50,613 nucleotides of DNA from Thermanaeromonas sp. (GCF_021890735.1 NZ_JAKKUR010000010.1:1-50613), one strand, 5' to 3'. Shown: positions 32,522 through 42,225, counted from the stretch's first letter. Notes: generated by a model from the sequence alone, not told the origin. Numbers and translations are program-made.

Positions 32522-34392
32522 GGATTCTCGATAAAATCAACTCGCCGGAAGATTTGAGAAGTTTAAACCTGAAGCAATTGGAGGTGTTGGCTCAGGAAAT
32601 ACGTGAAGAATTAGTATCTATTGTGTCTAGGACGGGCGGCCACCTGGCCCCTAATCTAGGTGTGGTCGAACTGACCCTAGCCCTGCACATGGTGTTTCAT
32701 TCGCCCCGGGACAAGATAATTTGGGATGTGGGACACCAGTGCTATGTACACAAGATGCTTACAGGAAGAAGGGAACGATTGTCTACTCTACGTCAGTTTG
32801 GGGGCTTGAGCGGTTTTCCTAAAAGGGAAGAAAGCCCCCATGACGTTTTCAATACCGGCCATAGCAGCACCTCGGTATCTGCTGCATTGGGTATGGCCCT
32901 GGCCAGGGATTTAAGGGGAGAGGATTTTGAGGTTGTGGCGGTCATCGGAGATGGAGCTTTGACCGGGGGCATGGCCTTTGAAGCCCTAAACCATGCTGGC
33001 CACCTTAGGACCCATTTGATCGTGGTATTGAACGATAACGAGATGTCCATATCGGGGCCGATAGGCGGGCTTGCTTCTTATCTTTCTAGGATGCGTACCG
33101 ACCCCCGTTACTTCCGGAGCAAAGAAGAGCTAGAGCTTATTTTGAAGCGTCTACCCCGATTGGGCCCACATTTTTTGAAATTGATAGAGCGCTTAAAGGA
33201 TAGCCTTAAATATCTAGTTATCCCCGGTATGCTTTTTGAAGAGCTGGGATTCACTTACCTGGGTCCCATAGACGGGCATAACCTTCTCCAGCTCAAAGAA
33301 ATACTCAGGCAGGCACGCCGGACTCCGGGTCCGGTGTTAGTGCATGTGGTTACTCGAAAAGGTAAAGGGTACCCTCCGGCGGAAAACCAACCGGAGGTGT
33401 TTCACGGGGTAGGACCCTTTGACCCGCACACAGGGAAAATACTACCTTCTCCAGGTCCCGTTACCTTTACATCTGTGTTCGGGGCCGAGCTTGTGCGGCA
33501 AGCGGAACAAGATGAACGGATAGTGGCTATTACGGCGGCCATGCCGGACGGGACGGGCCTTACGTCCTTTGCTAGGCGCTTTCCTAATCGCTTTTTTGAC
33601 GTGGGTATCGCTGAGCAGCACGCCGTTACCTTGGCGGCTGGCTTGGCCACCATGGGTTTCCGGCCTGTAGTGGCCATTTACTCGACTTTTCTCCAGCGGG
33701 CTATAGATCAGGTTATTCATGACGTGGCCCTGATGCGTCTTCCGGTTACTTTCATTCTAGACCGGTCAGGGTTGGTAGGAGAGGATGGGGAAACGCATCA
33801 AGGCATATTCGATATCGCACTTCTCAGGTGTATTCCGGGTATGGTGCTCATGGCTCCGAAGGATGAGCAGGAACTTAAATGCATGCTGGTGACGGCCCTC
33901 CAGGTTGAAGGCCCGGCCGCCATTCGCTACCCGCGGGGTCCGGGGGTAGGAGTCCCTCTGGAGGATCCGGCCCAGCCGTTACCGATCGGTAAGGGGGAAA
34001 TTTTACGAGAGGGACGGCAAGCGGTGATCGTGGCCATCGGCCCTCTAGTATATGCGGCGCTGAATGCGGCAGAGATCCTGGCTGCGCGCGGGCTCGACAT
34101 AGGGGTTATCAATGCTCGTTTTATTAAACCTTTAGACAAAGACATGATCGTCGAATGGGCTAAAAAAACTGGGCACCTTGTTACCTTAGAAGAACATGTG
34201 GTAGCCGGAGGATTCGGGAGCGCAGTTTTGGAGGCCCTGGCGGAGAGCGGGTGTACGGGCGTAAAGGTTAGAAACCTAGGTATAAGGGATATTTTTGTAG
34301 AGCACGGGAAACCTGATATATTGAGAGAAAAATTGGGTCTTACAGCCGCGGGCGTAGCCCAAGCTGTGGAAAGCCTACTTCATGCTCTATAA
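32518..34392 (+). CDS. dxs: 1-deoxy-D-xylulose-5-phosphate synthase
   Basis: A 624-residue transketolase-like enzyme that condenses pyruvate and glyceraldehyde 3-phosphate, the first step of the MEP isoprenoid pathway. Thiamine diphosphate binding is seen in [20 protein letters not shown], followed by [14 protein letters not shown]. The central domain has [19 protein letters not shown] and [18 protein letters not shown]. The ATG overlaps the oapA stop, so it is coupled to the OLE-associated gene. With ispA it brackets the OLE locus. Confidence 0.97.
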   Translation: MRILDKINSPEDLRSLNLKQLEVLAQEIREELVSIVSRTGGHLAPNLGVVELTLALHMVFHSPRDKIIWDVGHQCYVHKMLTGRRERLSTLRQFGGLSGFPKREESPHDVFNTGHSSTSVSAALGMALARDLRGEDFEVVAVIGDGALTGGMAFEALNHAGHLRTHLIVVLNDNEMSISGPIGGLASYLSRMRTDPRYFRSKEELELILKRLPRLGPHFLKLIERLKDSLKYLVIPGMLFEELGFTYLGPIDGHNLLQLKEILRQARRTPGPVLVHVVTRKGKGYPPAENQPEVFHGVGPFDPHTGKILPSPGPVTFTSVFGAELVRQAEQDERIVAITAAMPDGTGLTSFARRFPNRFFDVGIAEQHAVTLAAGLATMGFRPVVAIYSTFLQRAIDQVIHDVALMRLPVTFILDRSGLVGEDGETHQGIFDIALLRCIPGMVLMAPKDEQELKCMLVTALQVEGPAAIRYPRGPGVGVPLEDPAQPLPIGKGEILREGRQAVIVAIGPLVYAALNAAEILAARGLDIGVINARFIKPLDKDMIVEWAKKTGHLVTLEEHVVAGGFGSAVLEALAESGCTGVKVRNLGIRDIFVEHGKPDILREKLGLTAAGVAQAVESLLHAL

Positions 34393-34406
34393 ACCGGAGG
34401 GGGAAG

Positions 34407-35222
34407 ATGGGTACTCTTAAGAAGCGGCTGGATGTAGAGCTGGTAGATAGAGGATTCTTTCCCAGCCGGGAGAAGGCGCAGGCAGCCATCATGGCGGGTA
34501 ACGTGCTGGTGGAAGGTCAGAAGGTAACCAAGCCGGGCACTATGATATCTGCTAACGCTCGATTAGAAGTGGTGGGATCCTCTTGCCCCTACGTGAGCCG
34601 GGGAGGGCTAAAATTGCAACATGCGTTGGAAGTTTTTACGGTAGATCCTAGGGACAAAGTGGCTTTAGATGCGGGTGCCTCCACCGGAGGCTTTACCGAT
34701 TGCCTTTTGAAGCACGGGGCCAAAAGGGTTCATGCAGTCGATGTGGGTTACGGGCAATTGGACTGGAGTTTAAGGCAAGATCCCCGGGTGGTAGCACATG
34801 AACGTGTAAACGTAAGGTATTTAACACCGGACATTCTAGGAGAGTTGGTAGATCTGGCTACTCTAGACCTGTCTTTTATTTCCCTTAACAAGGTTTGGTC
34901 GGCAGTAGCCCGCTGTTTGAAACCCGAGGGTCAGGTCTTAGCCTTAGTTAAACCCCAATTCGAGGCCGGCCCTGAAAAGGTGAGCAAACGCGGAGTAGTG
35001 CGTGACCCGGAGGTTCACCGGCAAGTATTACGGGAAGTAGCTCAGGGTGCCCGCAGGCAGGGTTTCGGTGTGCACGGTCTTACTTTTTCTCCCCTCTTGG
35101 GGCCGGAAGGCAACCGGGAGTTTTTTCTTTGGGGTGTGCTGGGTGTTCCGGGCCTGGCGGAAGAAGAGCTTGAAGCACAAATTTTTTCAGTTGTGGACCA
35201 GGCCCATACCCAGTTGCGTTAG
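34407..35222 (+). CDS. tlyA: TlyA-family rRNA methyltransferase (YqxC)
   Basis: A 271-residue protein with an N-terminal S4 RNA-binding domain (KKRLDVELVDRGFFPSREKAQAAI) and a C-terminal FtsJ-like SAM methyltransferase (LDAGASTGGFTDCLLKHGAKRV, TLDLSFISLNKV, LVKPQFEAG). TlyA-type enzymes 2'-O-methylate ribosomal RNA; some were first named hemolysins. It is placed 14 bases after dxs, as in Bacillus and Moorella relatives. Confidence 0.94.
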   Translation: MGTLKKRLDVELVDRGFFPSREKAQAAIMAGNVLVEGQKVTKPGTMISANARLEVVGSSCPYVSRGGLKLQHALEVFTVDPRDKVALDAGASTGGFTDCLLKHGAKRVHAVDVGYGQLDWSLRQDPRVVAHERVNVRYLTPDILGELVDLATLDLSFISLNKVWSAVARCLKPEGQVLALVKPQFEAGPEKVSKRGVVRDPEVHRQVLREVAQGARRQGFGVHGLTFSPLLGPEGNREFFLWGVLGVPGLAEEELEAQIFSVVDQAHTQLR

Positions 35223-35237
35223 GCTCAAGTAAATATA

Positions 35238-35246
35238 TGGTATAAT
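35238..35246 (+). promoter_or_regulatory. Extended -10 promoter upstream of NAD kinase
   Basis: TGG followed by a perfect TATAAT at 35241-35246 (TGnTATAAT form). No good -35 is seen, as is common for extended -10 promoters. Transcription from about 35253 would supply nadK-argR-recN independently of the long upstream operon. Confidence 0.5.
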
Positions 35247-35271
35247 ATTTCCCGGAAATGGGGGACAGAGG

Positions 35272-36120
35272 TTGAAAAAAATTGGCCTTATAGCCAATTT
35301 AGATAAACAAGGAGTCGGGGAAGTGGCGCTGGGGCTGGCCAGGTGGCTGGAAGAAAAGGGAGTACAGCCTCTGATTTTAAAAAGCAATTCCGTAAAGCTC
35401 GGTTGTCCCTGGTGGGGTGCCGAACCGGAAGTCCTGGCCAGCGCCGATTGTGTATTGTCTTTGGGAGGCGACGGGACACTGTTAAGGTCTGCGCGTATTC
35501 TCGCCCCGTGGGGGACTCCCGTTCTAGGGGTAAACTTGGGCCATCTAGGTTTTCTTACCGAAATTGAAGTAAAGGAGCTCTTTCCGGCCCTAGAGCAGCT
35601 CCTTTTGGGCCGCTTTCATATAGAAGAGCGCATGATGCTAAAAAGCTCCTTGGTACGGCAGGGGACCAGAAAGGAATTTTGGGGTTTAAACGATGTAGTG
35701 ATCACCAAAGGAGCCTTTTCCCGTATGTTAAGGCTTAAAGTTTATATAGGTCCCCACTATCTTGATACCTACCGGGCAGATGGCCTCATTATTTCTTCTC
35801 CGACCGGTTCTACAGCCTACTGCCTATCAGCCGGAGGCCCTTTGGTTTCACCTCAGCTACAGGTCATGATCCTAACCCCCATATGCCCCCACACCCTTTA
35901 CGCCCGGCCGCTGGTAGTTCCTGCAGATCAAGAGGTACGGGTGACGGTTTACACTGCTGGCGCCGAGGTTATGCTCACAGTAGACGGCCAGCAGGGTATA
36001 AACTTGATGCACGGAGATGAAGTGATAACCTCCCGGGCCCCTTTCTCGGCGCGGCTTATAAGGCTTAAGGAGCGATCCTTTTATACTCTTCTCCGGGAGA
36101 AATTCAGGGAAGGGGAGTAA
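35272..36120 (+). CDS. nadK: NAD kinase
   Basis: A 282-residue enzyme that phosphorylates NAD to NADP. It has the catalytic GGDGT motif in CVLSLGGDGTLLRSAR, then LGVNLGHLGFLTE and the substrate-binding TYRADGLIISSPTGSTAY. The TTG start at 35272 begins KKIGLIAN, typical of the family. It lies between tlyA and argR, an order conserved in clostridia. Confidence 0.96.
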   Translation: MKKIGLIANLDKQGVGEVALGLARWLEEKGVQPLILKSNSVKLGCPWWGAEPEVLASADCVLSLGGDGTLLRSARILAPWGTPVLGVNLGHLGFLTEIEVKELFPALEQLLLGRFHIEERMMLKSSLVRQGTRKEFWGLNDVVITKGAFSRMLRLKVYIGPHYLDTYRADGLIISSPTGSTAYCLSAGGPLVSPQLQVMILTPICPHTLYARPLVVPADQEVRVTVYTAGAEVMLTVDGQQGINLMHGDEVITSRAPFSARLIRLKERSFYTLLREKFREGE

Positions 36121-36122
36121 GG

Positions 36123-36587
36123 ATGGATAAGGGTGCCCGCCAGCGGCTTATCCTGGGAATTATTAGCGAAAAACCCGTAGCCACCCAGTGGCAGTTGACG
36201 CAGGAACTTAAAAAAAGGGGGTTAAAGGTTACCCAGGCTACCGTCTCGCGGGACATCAAAGAACTCGGTCTTATAAAAATCCCCTTTGGAGAAAACAGGT
36301 ACCGTTATGCCCTTCCCCCCGGAGATAAGCGCGCTAACCCATACCTTCGCTTGGAAAGGCTCTTCCAAGACTCTGTGCTAAAAATTGATTTCAGCGAGAA
36401 CTTGGTGGTAATTAAGACCCTCCCGGGCACTGCCCATGCGGTAGCCTCATGCATCGACCAGGTAGAATGGCCGGAGATTATAGGAACCGTGGCCGGTGAC
36501 GACACCATTCTTGTCATTGTAAAACCTAAAGAAGCCGTACACCATATCCTAGAACGTTTTCATGCTCTCCTGCACACCAGGGGGTAG
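36123..36587 (+). CDS. argR: Arginine repressor ArgR/AhrC
   Basis: A 154-residue regulator with an N-terminal winged helix (QLTQELKKRGLKVTQATVSRDIKELGLIK) and a C-terminal arginine-binding, hexamerising domain (VVIKTLPGTAHAVASCID, IIGTVAGDDTILVIV). It represses arginine biosynthesis and can activate catabolism. The ATG is two bases after the nadK stop, with GGGGAGTAAGG upstream. recN follows 5 bases later, as in most Firmicutes. Confidence 0.96.
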   Translation: MDKGARQRLILGIISEKPVATQWQLTQELKKRGLKVTQATVSRDIKELGLIKIPFGENRYRYALPPGDKRANPYLRLERLFQDSVLKIDFSENLVVIKTLPGTAHAVASCIDQVEWPEIIGTVAGDDTILVIVKPKEAVHHILERFHALLHTRG

Positions 36588-36592
36588 AGAAC

Positions 36593-38281
36593 ATGCTGGC
36601 CGAACTTCAAATAGAGAATTTTGCCTTAATTGAAAAATTAGAGCTGCATTTGGCTCCCGGGCTGAATGTGGTTACCGGAGAAACCGGGGCCGGTAAATCC
36701 ATAATAATAGATGCTATAAGCTTGCTAGTAGGAGCTAGGGCATCAGGAGACTATCTACGTGAAGGGGCCGAGCGGGGTTTCGTAAGCGGGCTTTTTTATT
36801 GCCAGAATCTAAAGGGCGTGGAAGAAACCTTAAAAGAACTTGGCCTTAAGCCTGAGGAAGACGGGAGCGTGCTTTTGGTTAGAGAACTGAGCCGGAGCGG
36901 ACGTCACTCCTGCCGGATCAACGGGCGGCCGGTCACCCTGTCCATGTACCAAAAGATCGGTCAGCATCTCGTGGATATTCACGGCCAGCACGCTTACCAA
37001 TCCCTTTTACGGCCTGCCTACCAGCTTAAGCTTTTAGATAGTTTTGGAGGATTATCCGGCTTGCGTGAAGAAATAGAAGGCATTTACAACCGTTGGCGGC
37101 AAACAAAACGCGAGTTGGAAGAATTATGCGGAGATCCCGGCCAAAGGGAAAGGCAGAAGGATTTGTTGCGATTCCAGATTGAGGAAATAGATCGCGTTGC
37201 CCCTAAGCCAGGGGAAGAAGAAGAGCTTAAGCAAGAGCTTAAAATCCTTAGTTCAGCTGAGGAACTGGTCAAGGGTGCGGAGACAGCTTACACCTACCTT
37301 TTTGGAGGGGGAGCAGGGCAGCCTTCAGCATATGATCTTGTGGCCCGAGCGGCAGAAATCCTTAACTCCATGGCCAATTTAGACTCTGGATTAAAAAAAT
37401 GGATAAGTATGTTAGAAGAGGCCAGCCTACAAGTGGAAGAAGTAGCTAAAGCCCTCCGTTCCTATAGGGAGGCCTTAGAATTCAACCCTAGGCGACTGGA
37501 GGAAATAGAAGATAGGCTGGAAACTTTACGGCGACTGCATAAGAAATACGGTGGCACCGTAGAAGAGATCTTGCATTTTCGCGAAGAAGCAGCCGCAACG
37601 CTTGCCCGCTTAGAACAAAGCGAGGAGCTCGCTTCCCGCCTCGAGGAAGAGTGCCAAAACCTTCTTACTGCATATGAGGAAAAGGCAGCAGAGCTTCACC
37701 GTTTGCGCCTTGAAGCCGCCCAAAAATTAGAGAAGGAAATACAGGCCGTGTTAGGGGAGCTGTCCATGCCGGCGGCCAAGGTAAGTATAGGCGTAAGCTA
37801 CCGGGCTGAACCGGGACCTGCCGGTAAGGATGAGGTCGAATTTTATTTTCAACCCAATCCTGGAGAAGGAATGTACCCTTTGGCCGAGATAGCTTCAGGA
37901 GGAGAAATGGCCAGGGTGATGTTGGCGTTAAAGAGTATTTTAGCGGGTGTAGATGAGATACCCACTCTCATTTTCGACGAAATAGATGCCGGCGTGGGCG
38001 GGCAGGCTGCCCGGAGCGTAGCCCTTCACCTAGCCCATATTGGTAAAAAGCACCAGGTGCTCTGCGTTACCCATTCTGCACAGCTAGCAAGCCTGGCCGA
38101 CCGCCATTTTAACGTTAACAAAGTAGTCAAGGGTGACCGTACCTATACCTTAGTGAGCGAGCTAAAAGGTAAGGATAGGATATTCGAACTTGCCCGCCTG
38201 CTGTCGGGTGAAGCCAGCCCGACAGCTCTAAAACACGCGGCAGAGCTTCTAGACCAGGCTAAAGCAATTAAACGAAATTAA
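36593..38281 (+). CDS. recN: DNA repair protein RecN
   Basis: A 562-residue SMC-like ATPase of double-strand break repair. The Walker A region is NVVTGETGAGKSIIIDAISLL, the family block DIHGQHAYQSLL follows, there is a central coiled coil (about 160-370), and the C-terminal signature/Walker B reads LAEIASGGEMARVMLALK and TLIFDEIDAGVGGQAA. Length is normal. A terminator follows, ending the long operon. Confidence 0.96.
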   Translation: MLAELQIENFALIEKLELHLAPGLNVVTGETGAGKSIIIDAISLLVGARASGDYLREGAERGFVSGLFYCQNLKGVEETLKELGLKPEEDGSVLLVRELSRSGRHSCRINGRPVTLSMYQKIGQHLVDIHGQHAYQSLLRPAYQLKLLDSFGGLSGLREEIEGIYNRWRQTKRELEELCGDPGQRERQKDLLRFQIEEIDRVAPKPGEEEELKQELKILSSAEELVKGAETAYTYLFGGGAGQPSAYDLVARAAEILNSMANLDSGLKKWISMLEEASLQVEEVAKALRSYREALEFNPRRLEEIEDRLETLRRLHKKYGGTVEEILHFREEAAATLARLEQSEELASRLEEECQNLLTAYEEKAAELHRLRLEAAQKLEKEIQAVLGELSMPAAKVSIGVSYRAEPGPAGKDEVEFYFQPNPGEGMYPLAEIASGGEMARVMLALKSILAGVDEIPTLIFDEIDAGVGGQAARSVALHLAHIGKKHQVLCVTHSAQLASLADRHFNVNKVVKGDRTYTLVSELKGKDRIFELARLLSGEASPTALKHAAELLDQAKAIKRN

Positions 38282-38320
38282 AACAAAATATCCCGTTATT
38301 TCACCGTCTGGCAGGCTAAG

Positions 38321-38380
38321 CCTCGCTAATAGCCCGTTTTTTACAGCATAAAAGCGGGCGAGCGGGGCATTTTATTTTTA
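38321..38380 (+). terminator. Terminator after recN
   Basis: A long stem-loop: CCTCGCT pairs with AGCGGGG (one G-U) and the inner GCCCG with CGGGC, followed by CATTTTATTTTT. It separates the recN operon from the spoIVB-spo0A gene. Confidence 0.75.
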
Positions 38381-38414
38381 GGCCACTAAAAAAACAAAAA
38401 AGCGAGGTGAGGAC

Positions 38415-40643
38415 TTGAAAAAACTAAAGCGCCAAATTTTAGGTATTGTGTTGGCTTTCAGCTTATTCTTAGGTTATTTTTCCCCACCGGTGCGGGGATT
38501 TTTCGCTTTACCGGAAGAACAACAAGTTATATTAGGAGAAAATATAAACCTTAATTGGGAATTACCTTCTTTTCTAGAAAAAAGTTTAAGCTGGTTTCTG
38601 TATGATGGCCAGGCTGGCGGCCGGATCCTTTGTGCAAACGGGGATATTAAACCTTGGGCTCCGGGGGACTTGCACCTAGAGCTAAAACTTTTTGGTCTTA
38701 TTCCCCTAAAAAATATTAAAGTTCACGTAATAAAACCGGTTTCTGTAACGCCTGGAGGCCACTCTATCGGTATCCTTTTGCATACTCAAGGTGTACTGAT
38801 AGTGGGAGAGGCCGGTGTGGAAACAGCTCCTGGTAAGGTAAAATACCCGGCCCGGCTGGCCGGGTTAACGGTAGGTGATACCATCCTGGCGGTGGATGGT
38901 CAGGAGGTTAGTAGCGAAGAGGTTTTAGCTCAGTTGATCGACGCTGCTGGTAGAGCCGGCCGGGAGGCGGAGCTTTTGGTACGCCGGGGGGAGGACACCC
39001 TTAAAATAAAAATAAAACCCGAGTACTGTCATAAGACAAAACGGTATCGCCTCGGTCTTTACGTCCGGGATAGTGCGGCGGGTGTAGGTACCTTAACTTT
39101 TTATGATCCGGTGCGTGGTATTTACGGAGCCCTCGGTCACAAGGTAGTTCCAGAGGGGGGGCAGAAGGATGTAAATATAGCCGGGGGGCGTATAGTAGCA
39201 GCTCTGATAAAGGGTATTCAACAAGGCCGACGGGGATACCCGGGCGAAAAGGTAGGAGTTTTTCTTGATAAAGGAGAATTTACCGGCATAATTGAAAAAA
39301 ATACAGAATTTGGGATTTTTGGTATATTACAGGGGAAACCTGCTCCTGGGCCTTACCCAGAACCGATTCCCGTAGCCCTTGTTTCTCAGGTTCATCCTGG
39401 AGAAGCCGAAATATTGACAGTGGTTTCAGGAGAACAGGTAGAAAAATTTCAGGCCTATATTGAGAAGGTGCTGCCACAGCAGAGCCCTAACGGCAAGGGT
39501 TTAGTCATACGCATTACGGATCCCCGTCTGCTGGCCCTGACGGGTGGGATAATTCAGGGAATGAGTGGAAGCCCCATTATCCAAGATGGGCGGCTCGTAG
39601 GAGCTGTCACCCATGTTTTCGTAAACGATCCGGCTAGGGGTTACGGAGTGCTAGCCGAATGGATGGTCAAAGAGGCCGGTCTTTGGGAGGAAACTTCTAC
39701 TGGTCAGGCTACCAGGCTATTCTTGGTGCATTTTCCTGGTAGCCTTAGTTATGTTTTTACGCGTTTTTTGGCGGAGGAGCAAAAGTTTTGGGTTTTGGTG
39801 CGATTGGAAGGATTATCCCTACCTTACGTCGAAATCTATTGCCCGGTTGAAAGGAAAATGTTAGAAGGCGGGGTGCAGTTAATGGGCCAGCCTATAAAAG
39901 TTCTAATTGCAGATGATAATCGTGAATTTTGTGAGGTACTGGAGGAATTTTTTAATGAACAGCCGGATTTGATTTTGACTGGTATAGCCCATAACGGGCA
40001 TGAGACACTACAGCTCATCCGGGAGCATGAGCCGGATATTGTTGTGCTGGATATTATCATGCCGCATCTCGATGGCCTTGGGGTTCTGGAGCGGTTGGCT
40101 GAATGGGAGAACCGACCCAAAATAGTGGTGCTAACCACTTTGGGGCAGGAAGCCGTAACTATCAGAAGTTTAGAATTGGGAGCCGATTATTACATATTGA
40201 AGCCCTTCGATTTAGAAGTTTTGGGTAATCGCCTGCGCCAGCTAGCTAACGGTCAGTCTGTTTCCCCTTCCTCTCCAGTGATACGTAACCGCAACATGGA
40301 TGTGGAAGTTACGAAGATTCTCCATCAGATGGGTATACCGGCCCACATAAAAGGATATCAGTACCTGCGGGAAGCCATCCTTTTGGTTATAGAAGATATG
40401 AACCTTTTAGGTGCCGTTACCAAGGAACTTTATCCCATGATTGCCCGGAAGTATATGACTACACCTAGCCGGGTGGAGAGAGCTATTCGGCATGCCATTG
40501 AGCTTGCCTGGGACCGTGGTAATGTAGAGATGATGACCAAGTTTTTCGGGTATACCATCAATATGGAAAGGGGCAAGCCTACGAATTCAGAATTCATTGC
40601 TCTGGTAGCGGACAAACTCCGTATCGGGGCAAAGATAAACTAA
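38415..40643 (+). CDS. spoIVB: SpoIVB serine peptidase read-through fused to Spo0A
   Basis: One uninterrupted 742-codon frame. Residues 1-30 are a signal/anchor helix, about 115-200 a PDZ domain ([20 protein letters not shown]), and about 220-425 the SpoIVB S55 peptidase: His242 in GALGHKVV and Ser386 in GMSGSPII. SpoIVB normally ends near residue 425-430. The frame continues through about 60 non-family residues and then enters Spo0A at Met490. SpoIVB is exported and activates pro-sigma-K processing; Spo0A is a cytoplasmic regulator, so a stable fusion makes little biological sense. A lost stop with separate Spo0A translation, proteolytic separation, or a sequence error are the likely explanations. 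The start is TTG after GAGGTGAGG. The linker DNA carries a terminator-like hairpin (39707-39744). Confidence 0.85.
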   Translation: MKKLKRQILGIVLAFSLFLGYFSPPVRGFFALPEEQQVILGENINLNWELPSFLEKSLSWFLYDGQAGGRILCANGDIKPWAPGDLHLELKLFGLIPLKNIKVHVIKPVSVTPGGHSIGILLHTQGVLIVGEAGVETAPGKVKYPARLAGLTVGDTILAVDGQEVSSEEVLAQLIDAAGRAGREAELLVRRGEDTLKIKIKPEYCHKTKRYRLGLYVRDSAAGVGTLTFYDPVRGIYGALGHKVVPEGGQKDVNIAGGRIVAALIKGIQQGRRGYPGEKVGVFLDKGEFTGIIEKNTEFGIFGILQGKPAPGPYPEPIPVALVSQVHPGEAEILTVVSGEQVEKFQAYIEKVLPQQSPNGKGLVIRITDPRLLALTGGIIQGMSGSPIIQDGRLVGAVTHVFVNDPARGYGVLAEWMVKEAGLWEETSTGQATRLFLVHFPGSLSYVFTRFLAEEQKFWVLVRLEGLSLPYVEIYCPVERKMLEGGVQLMGQPIKVLIADDNREFCEVLEEFFNEQPDLILTGIAHNGHETLQLIREHEPDIVVLDIIMPHLDGLGVLERLAEWENRPKIVVLTTLGQEAVTIRSLELGADYYILKPFDLEVLGNRLRQLANGQSVSPSSPVIRNRNMDVEVTKILHQMGIPAHIKGYQYLREAILLVIEDMNLLGAVTKELYPMIARKYMTTPSRVERAIRHAIELAWDRGNVEMMTKFFGYTINMERGKPTNSEFIALVADKLRIGAKIN
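39707..39744 (+). terminator. Terminator-like hairpin inside the spoIVB-spo0A frame
   Basis: Perfect 10-base arms GGCTACCAGG (39707-39716) and CCTGGTAGCC (39735-39744), loop 18 bases, followed by a T-rich run (TTAGTTATGTTTTT). It sits just after the expected end of SpoIVB. ACCAG in the first arm can instead pair with CTGGT at 39700-39704, so the hairpin has an internal competitor. Confidence 0.55.
39882..40643 (+). CDS. spo0A: Sporulation response regulator Spo0A (internal start)
   Basis: From the in-frame ATG at 39882, preceded by AAGGCGGGG (39865-39873) with 8-base spacing, a normal 253-residue Spo0A would be made. It has a receiver domain ([20 protein letters not shown]; phosphoacceptor Asp57 in [12 protein letters not shown]; Lys in YYILKPFD) and a C-terminal effector domain with [21 protein letters not shown] and [21 protein letters not shown], which recognises 0A boxes. 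Spo0A~P commits cells to sporulation. A near-match to an 0A box (CGTCGAA at 39827-39833) lies upstream, hinting at autoregulation. The match to free-standing Spo0A is complete, so separate translation is likely. Confidence 0.93.
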   Translation: MGQPIKVLIADDNREFCEVLEEFFNEQPDLILTGIAHNGHETLQLIREHEPDIVVLDIIMPHLDGLGVLERLAEWENRPKIVVLTTLGQEAVTIRSLELGADYYILKPFDLEVLGNRLRQLANGQSVSPSSPVIRNRNMDVEVTKILHQMGIPAHIKGYQYLREAILLVIEDMNLLGAVTKELYPMIARKYMTTPSRVERAIRHAIELAWDRGNVEMMTKFFGYTINMERGKPTNSEFIALVADKLRIGAKIN

Positions 40644-40667
40644 AATCCAGAAAGGAGTGGGAACTCT

Positions 40668-41234
40668 TTGGAGCTAGAGGAAAAATGCGTCAAATCCGAG
40701 AGGATTTATAAAGGCAAAATCTTAAATTTGCGCCGTGATATTGTGAAGCTACCTGATGGCCGGGAAGCAAGCCGGGAGGTAGTAGAGCATTCCGGTGCCG
40801 TGGGCGTAGTTCCTTTGACGGGGGAGGGGCAGGTTTACCTTGTAAGACAATACCGTTATCCCATAGGAAAAGTTACCTTAGAGATACCTGCTGGTAAACT
40901 CGAAGAGGGAGAAGACCCTTTAGATTGCGCGAGGCGAGAACTCAAAGAGGAGGTAGGAATAGAAGCAAGCCGGTGGGAGCCGCTGCTTACATTTTATACC
41001 ACCCCAGGCTTTTCTAATGAAGTTATGCATCTTTTCTTAGCTACTGAGTTATCCAAGAAAGAAGCCCAACCCGACCAGGATGAATTCTTACAGATCGTAT
41101 CCCTCCCCCTAGAAGAGGCTTTAGAAAAAGCCCGCACCGGGGAGATCATGGATGCCAAGACTATTTTAAGTTTGCTGCTGGTAAGGTATAAATTTACCGG
41201 CCGGGCATATCCATTATTAGGGGAAAAGCCTTAG
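40668..41234 (+). CDS. nudF: NUDIX hydrolase (ADP-ribose pyrophosphatase)
   Basis: A 188-residue cytoplasmic enzyme with a full Nudix box: GKLEEGEDPLDCARRELKEE followed by VGI. The VYLVRQYRYPIGKVTLEIPAG segment before the box is typical of ADP-ribose pyrophosphatases, which hydrolyse ADP-ribose to AMP and ribose 5-phosphate. The TTG start follows AAAGGAGTGGG. The order spo0A-nudix-spoIIM-xerD is common in clostridia. Confidence 0.93.
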   Translation: MELEEKCVKSERIYKGKILNLRRDIVKLPDGREASREVVEHSGAVGVVPLTGEGQVYLVRQYRYPIGKVTLEIPAGKLEEGEDPLDCARRELKEEVGIEASRWEPLLTFYTTPGFSNEVMHLFLATELSKKEAQPDQDEFLQIVSLPLEEALEKARTGEIMDAKTILSLLLVRYKFTGRAYPLLGEKP

Positions 41235-41253
41235 TTTAACTTAGGAGGATATT

Positions 41254-41862
41254 ATGATTGAGGAGGCTCTGGTCAAACATCTAGAGGAAAACTTCGGTAT
41301 GTATATACTGGTAGGCCTGAGCCTCCTTATAGGGACGGTAACAGGTGCTGCTGCGGTATTAATTTTAGGCCAGGGCGAAGAAGTTAAACTTGTAGCCTAT
41401 GTAGATGATCTTTTAAATCAAATCGCAAATTCTTTACCCGTTCCAGGATCCCTCCTTTACCAGGCTGCATGGCAGGGGATAAGAGAGGTAGGGGTTCTTT
41501 ACCTTTTAGGCTTAACGGTCATAGGTGCACCCTTCGTGCTGGTAGCCATATTTACACGCGGATTTATATTGGGCTTTACAGTAGCCTTTTTGGTACAGGA
41601 AAAAGCCCTAGTAGGTATACTTCTCGCTCTCGTCTCTATCCTGCCCCCCAACCTGTTACGGTTGCCTGCCGTATTTTTGGCGGGCATATTATCCGTTTCC
41701 TTTTCTTTGAGCCTATGGCGGGGACGTACTTCAGGTATTTTTACCCGGGAGTTGATTACATATTCTTTGTCTATGGCCGGTCTGGGTGTACTGGTCACTT
41801 TAAGCGGGCTTGTGGAGGGATACTTAATACCTCCGCTTCTAAAATTTATGTTAAATGTATAA
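41254..41862 (+). CDS. spoIIM: Stage II sporulation protein M
   Basis: A 202-residue integral membrane protein with about five transmembrane segments. LLIGTVTGAAAVLIL, LYLLGLTVIGAPFVLVAIFTRGFILGFTVAFL and ILPPNLLRLPAVFLAG match the SpoIIM family. SpoIIM forms the SpoIID-SpoIIM-SpoIIP complex that remodels peptidoglycan during engulfment. The ATG follows AGGAGG. Confidence 0.94.
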   Translation: MIEEALVKHLEENFGMYILVGLSLLIGTVTGAAAVLILGQGEEVKLVAYVDDLLNQIANSLPVPGSLLYQAAWQGIREVGVLYLLGLTVIGAPFVLVAIFTRGFILGFTVAFLVQEKALVGILLALVSILPPNLLRLPAVFLAGILSVSFSLSLWRGRTSGIFTRELITYSLSMAGLGVLVTLSGLVEGYLIPPLLKFMLNV

Positions 41863-41874
41863 GGGGGGAGGTAA

Positions 41875-42123
41875 ATGCTGGTAGTAACTATTACCCACTG
41901 GCGGCGAAAGCTGGTGTGGCTTTTAGCGGGCTTGTTGGTTATTACGGTAATTTTTTTGGGCGGGCTTTTTTCCCAGCAACCCCATCGGGATAATCTTCCA
42001 CCTGTGGGCACAGAAAACGAAGTATTTTCCAACCAGGTTCAGGAAACATCCGGGTTTTGGGAAGGTTTGCTGGCTAGGCTAAGGGAATATTATAAGGGCC
42101 AGCAGCCCCAGCGGACGCCTTAG
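41875..42123 (+). CDS. Small single-span membrane protein
   Basis: An 82-residue protein with one transmembrane helix (about residues 11-33: LVWLLAGLLVITVIFLGGLF) and a polar tail. The ATG lies 12 bases after spoIIM, with GGGGGGAGG upstream, so it is probably co-translated. Its family is not recognised. Position between spoIIM and xerD suggests a sporulation-associated or envelope role, but nothing in the sequence proves it. The DUF4227 (YqzK) gene often sits here in bacilli; this protein does not obviously match it. Confidence 0.7.
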   Translation: MLVVTITHWRRKLVWLLAGLLVITVIFLGGLFSQQPHRDNLPPVGTENEVFSNQVQETSGFWEGLLARLREYYKGQQPQRTP

Positions 42124-42225
42124 GACACTTTTCCTTGGGTTTTTTATTTAACGTGGAGGAGTTTACCAGGAAATGTGGAAATAAATTGAAATAGAAACTT
42201 AAGCCATGGGGAACGGTGAGGGTTT

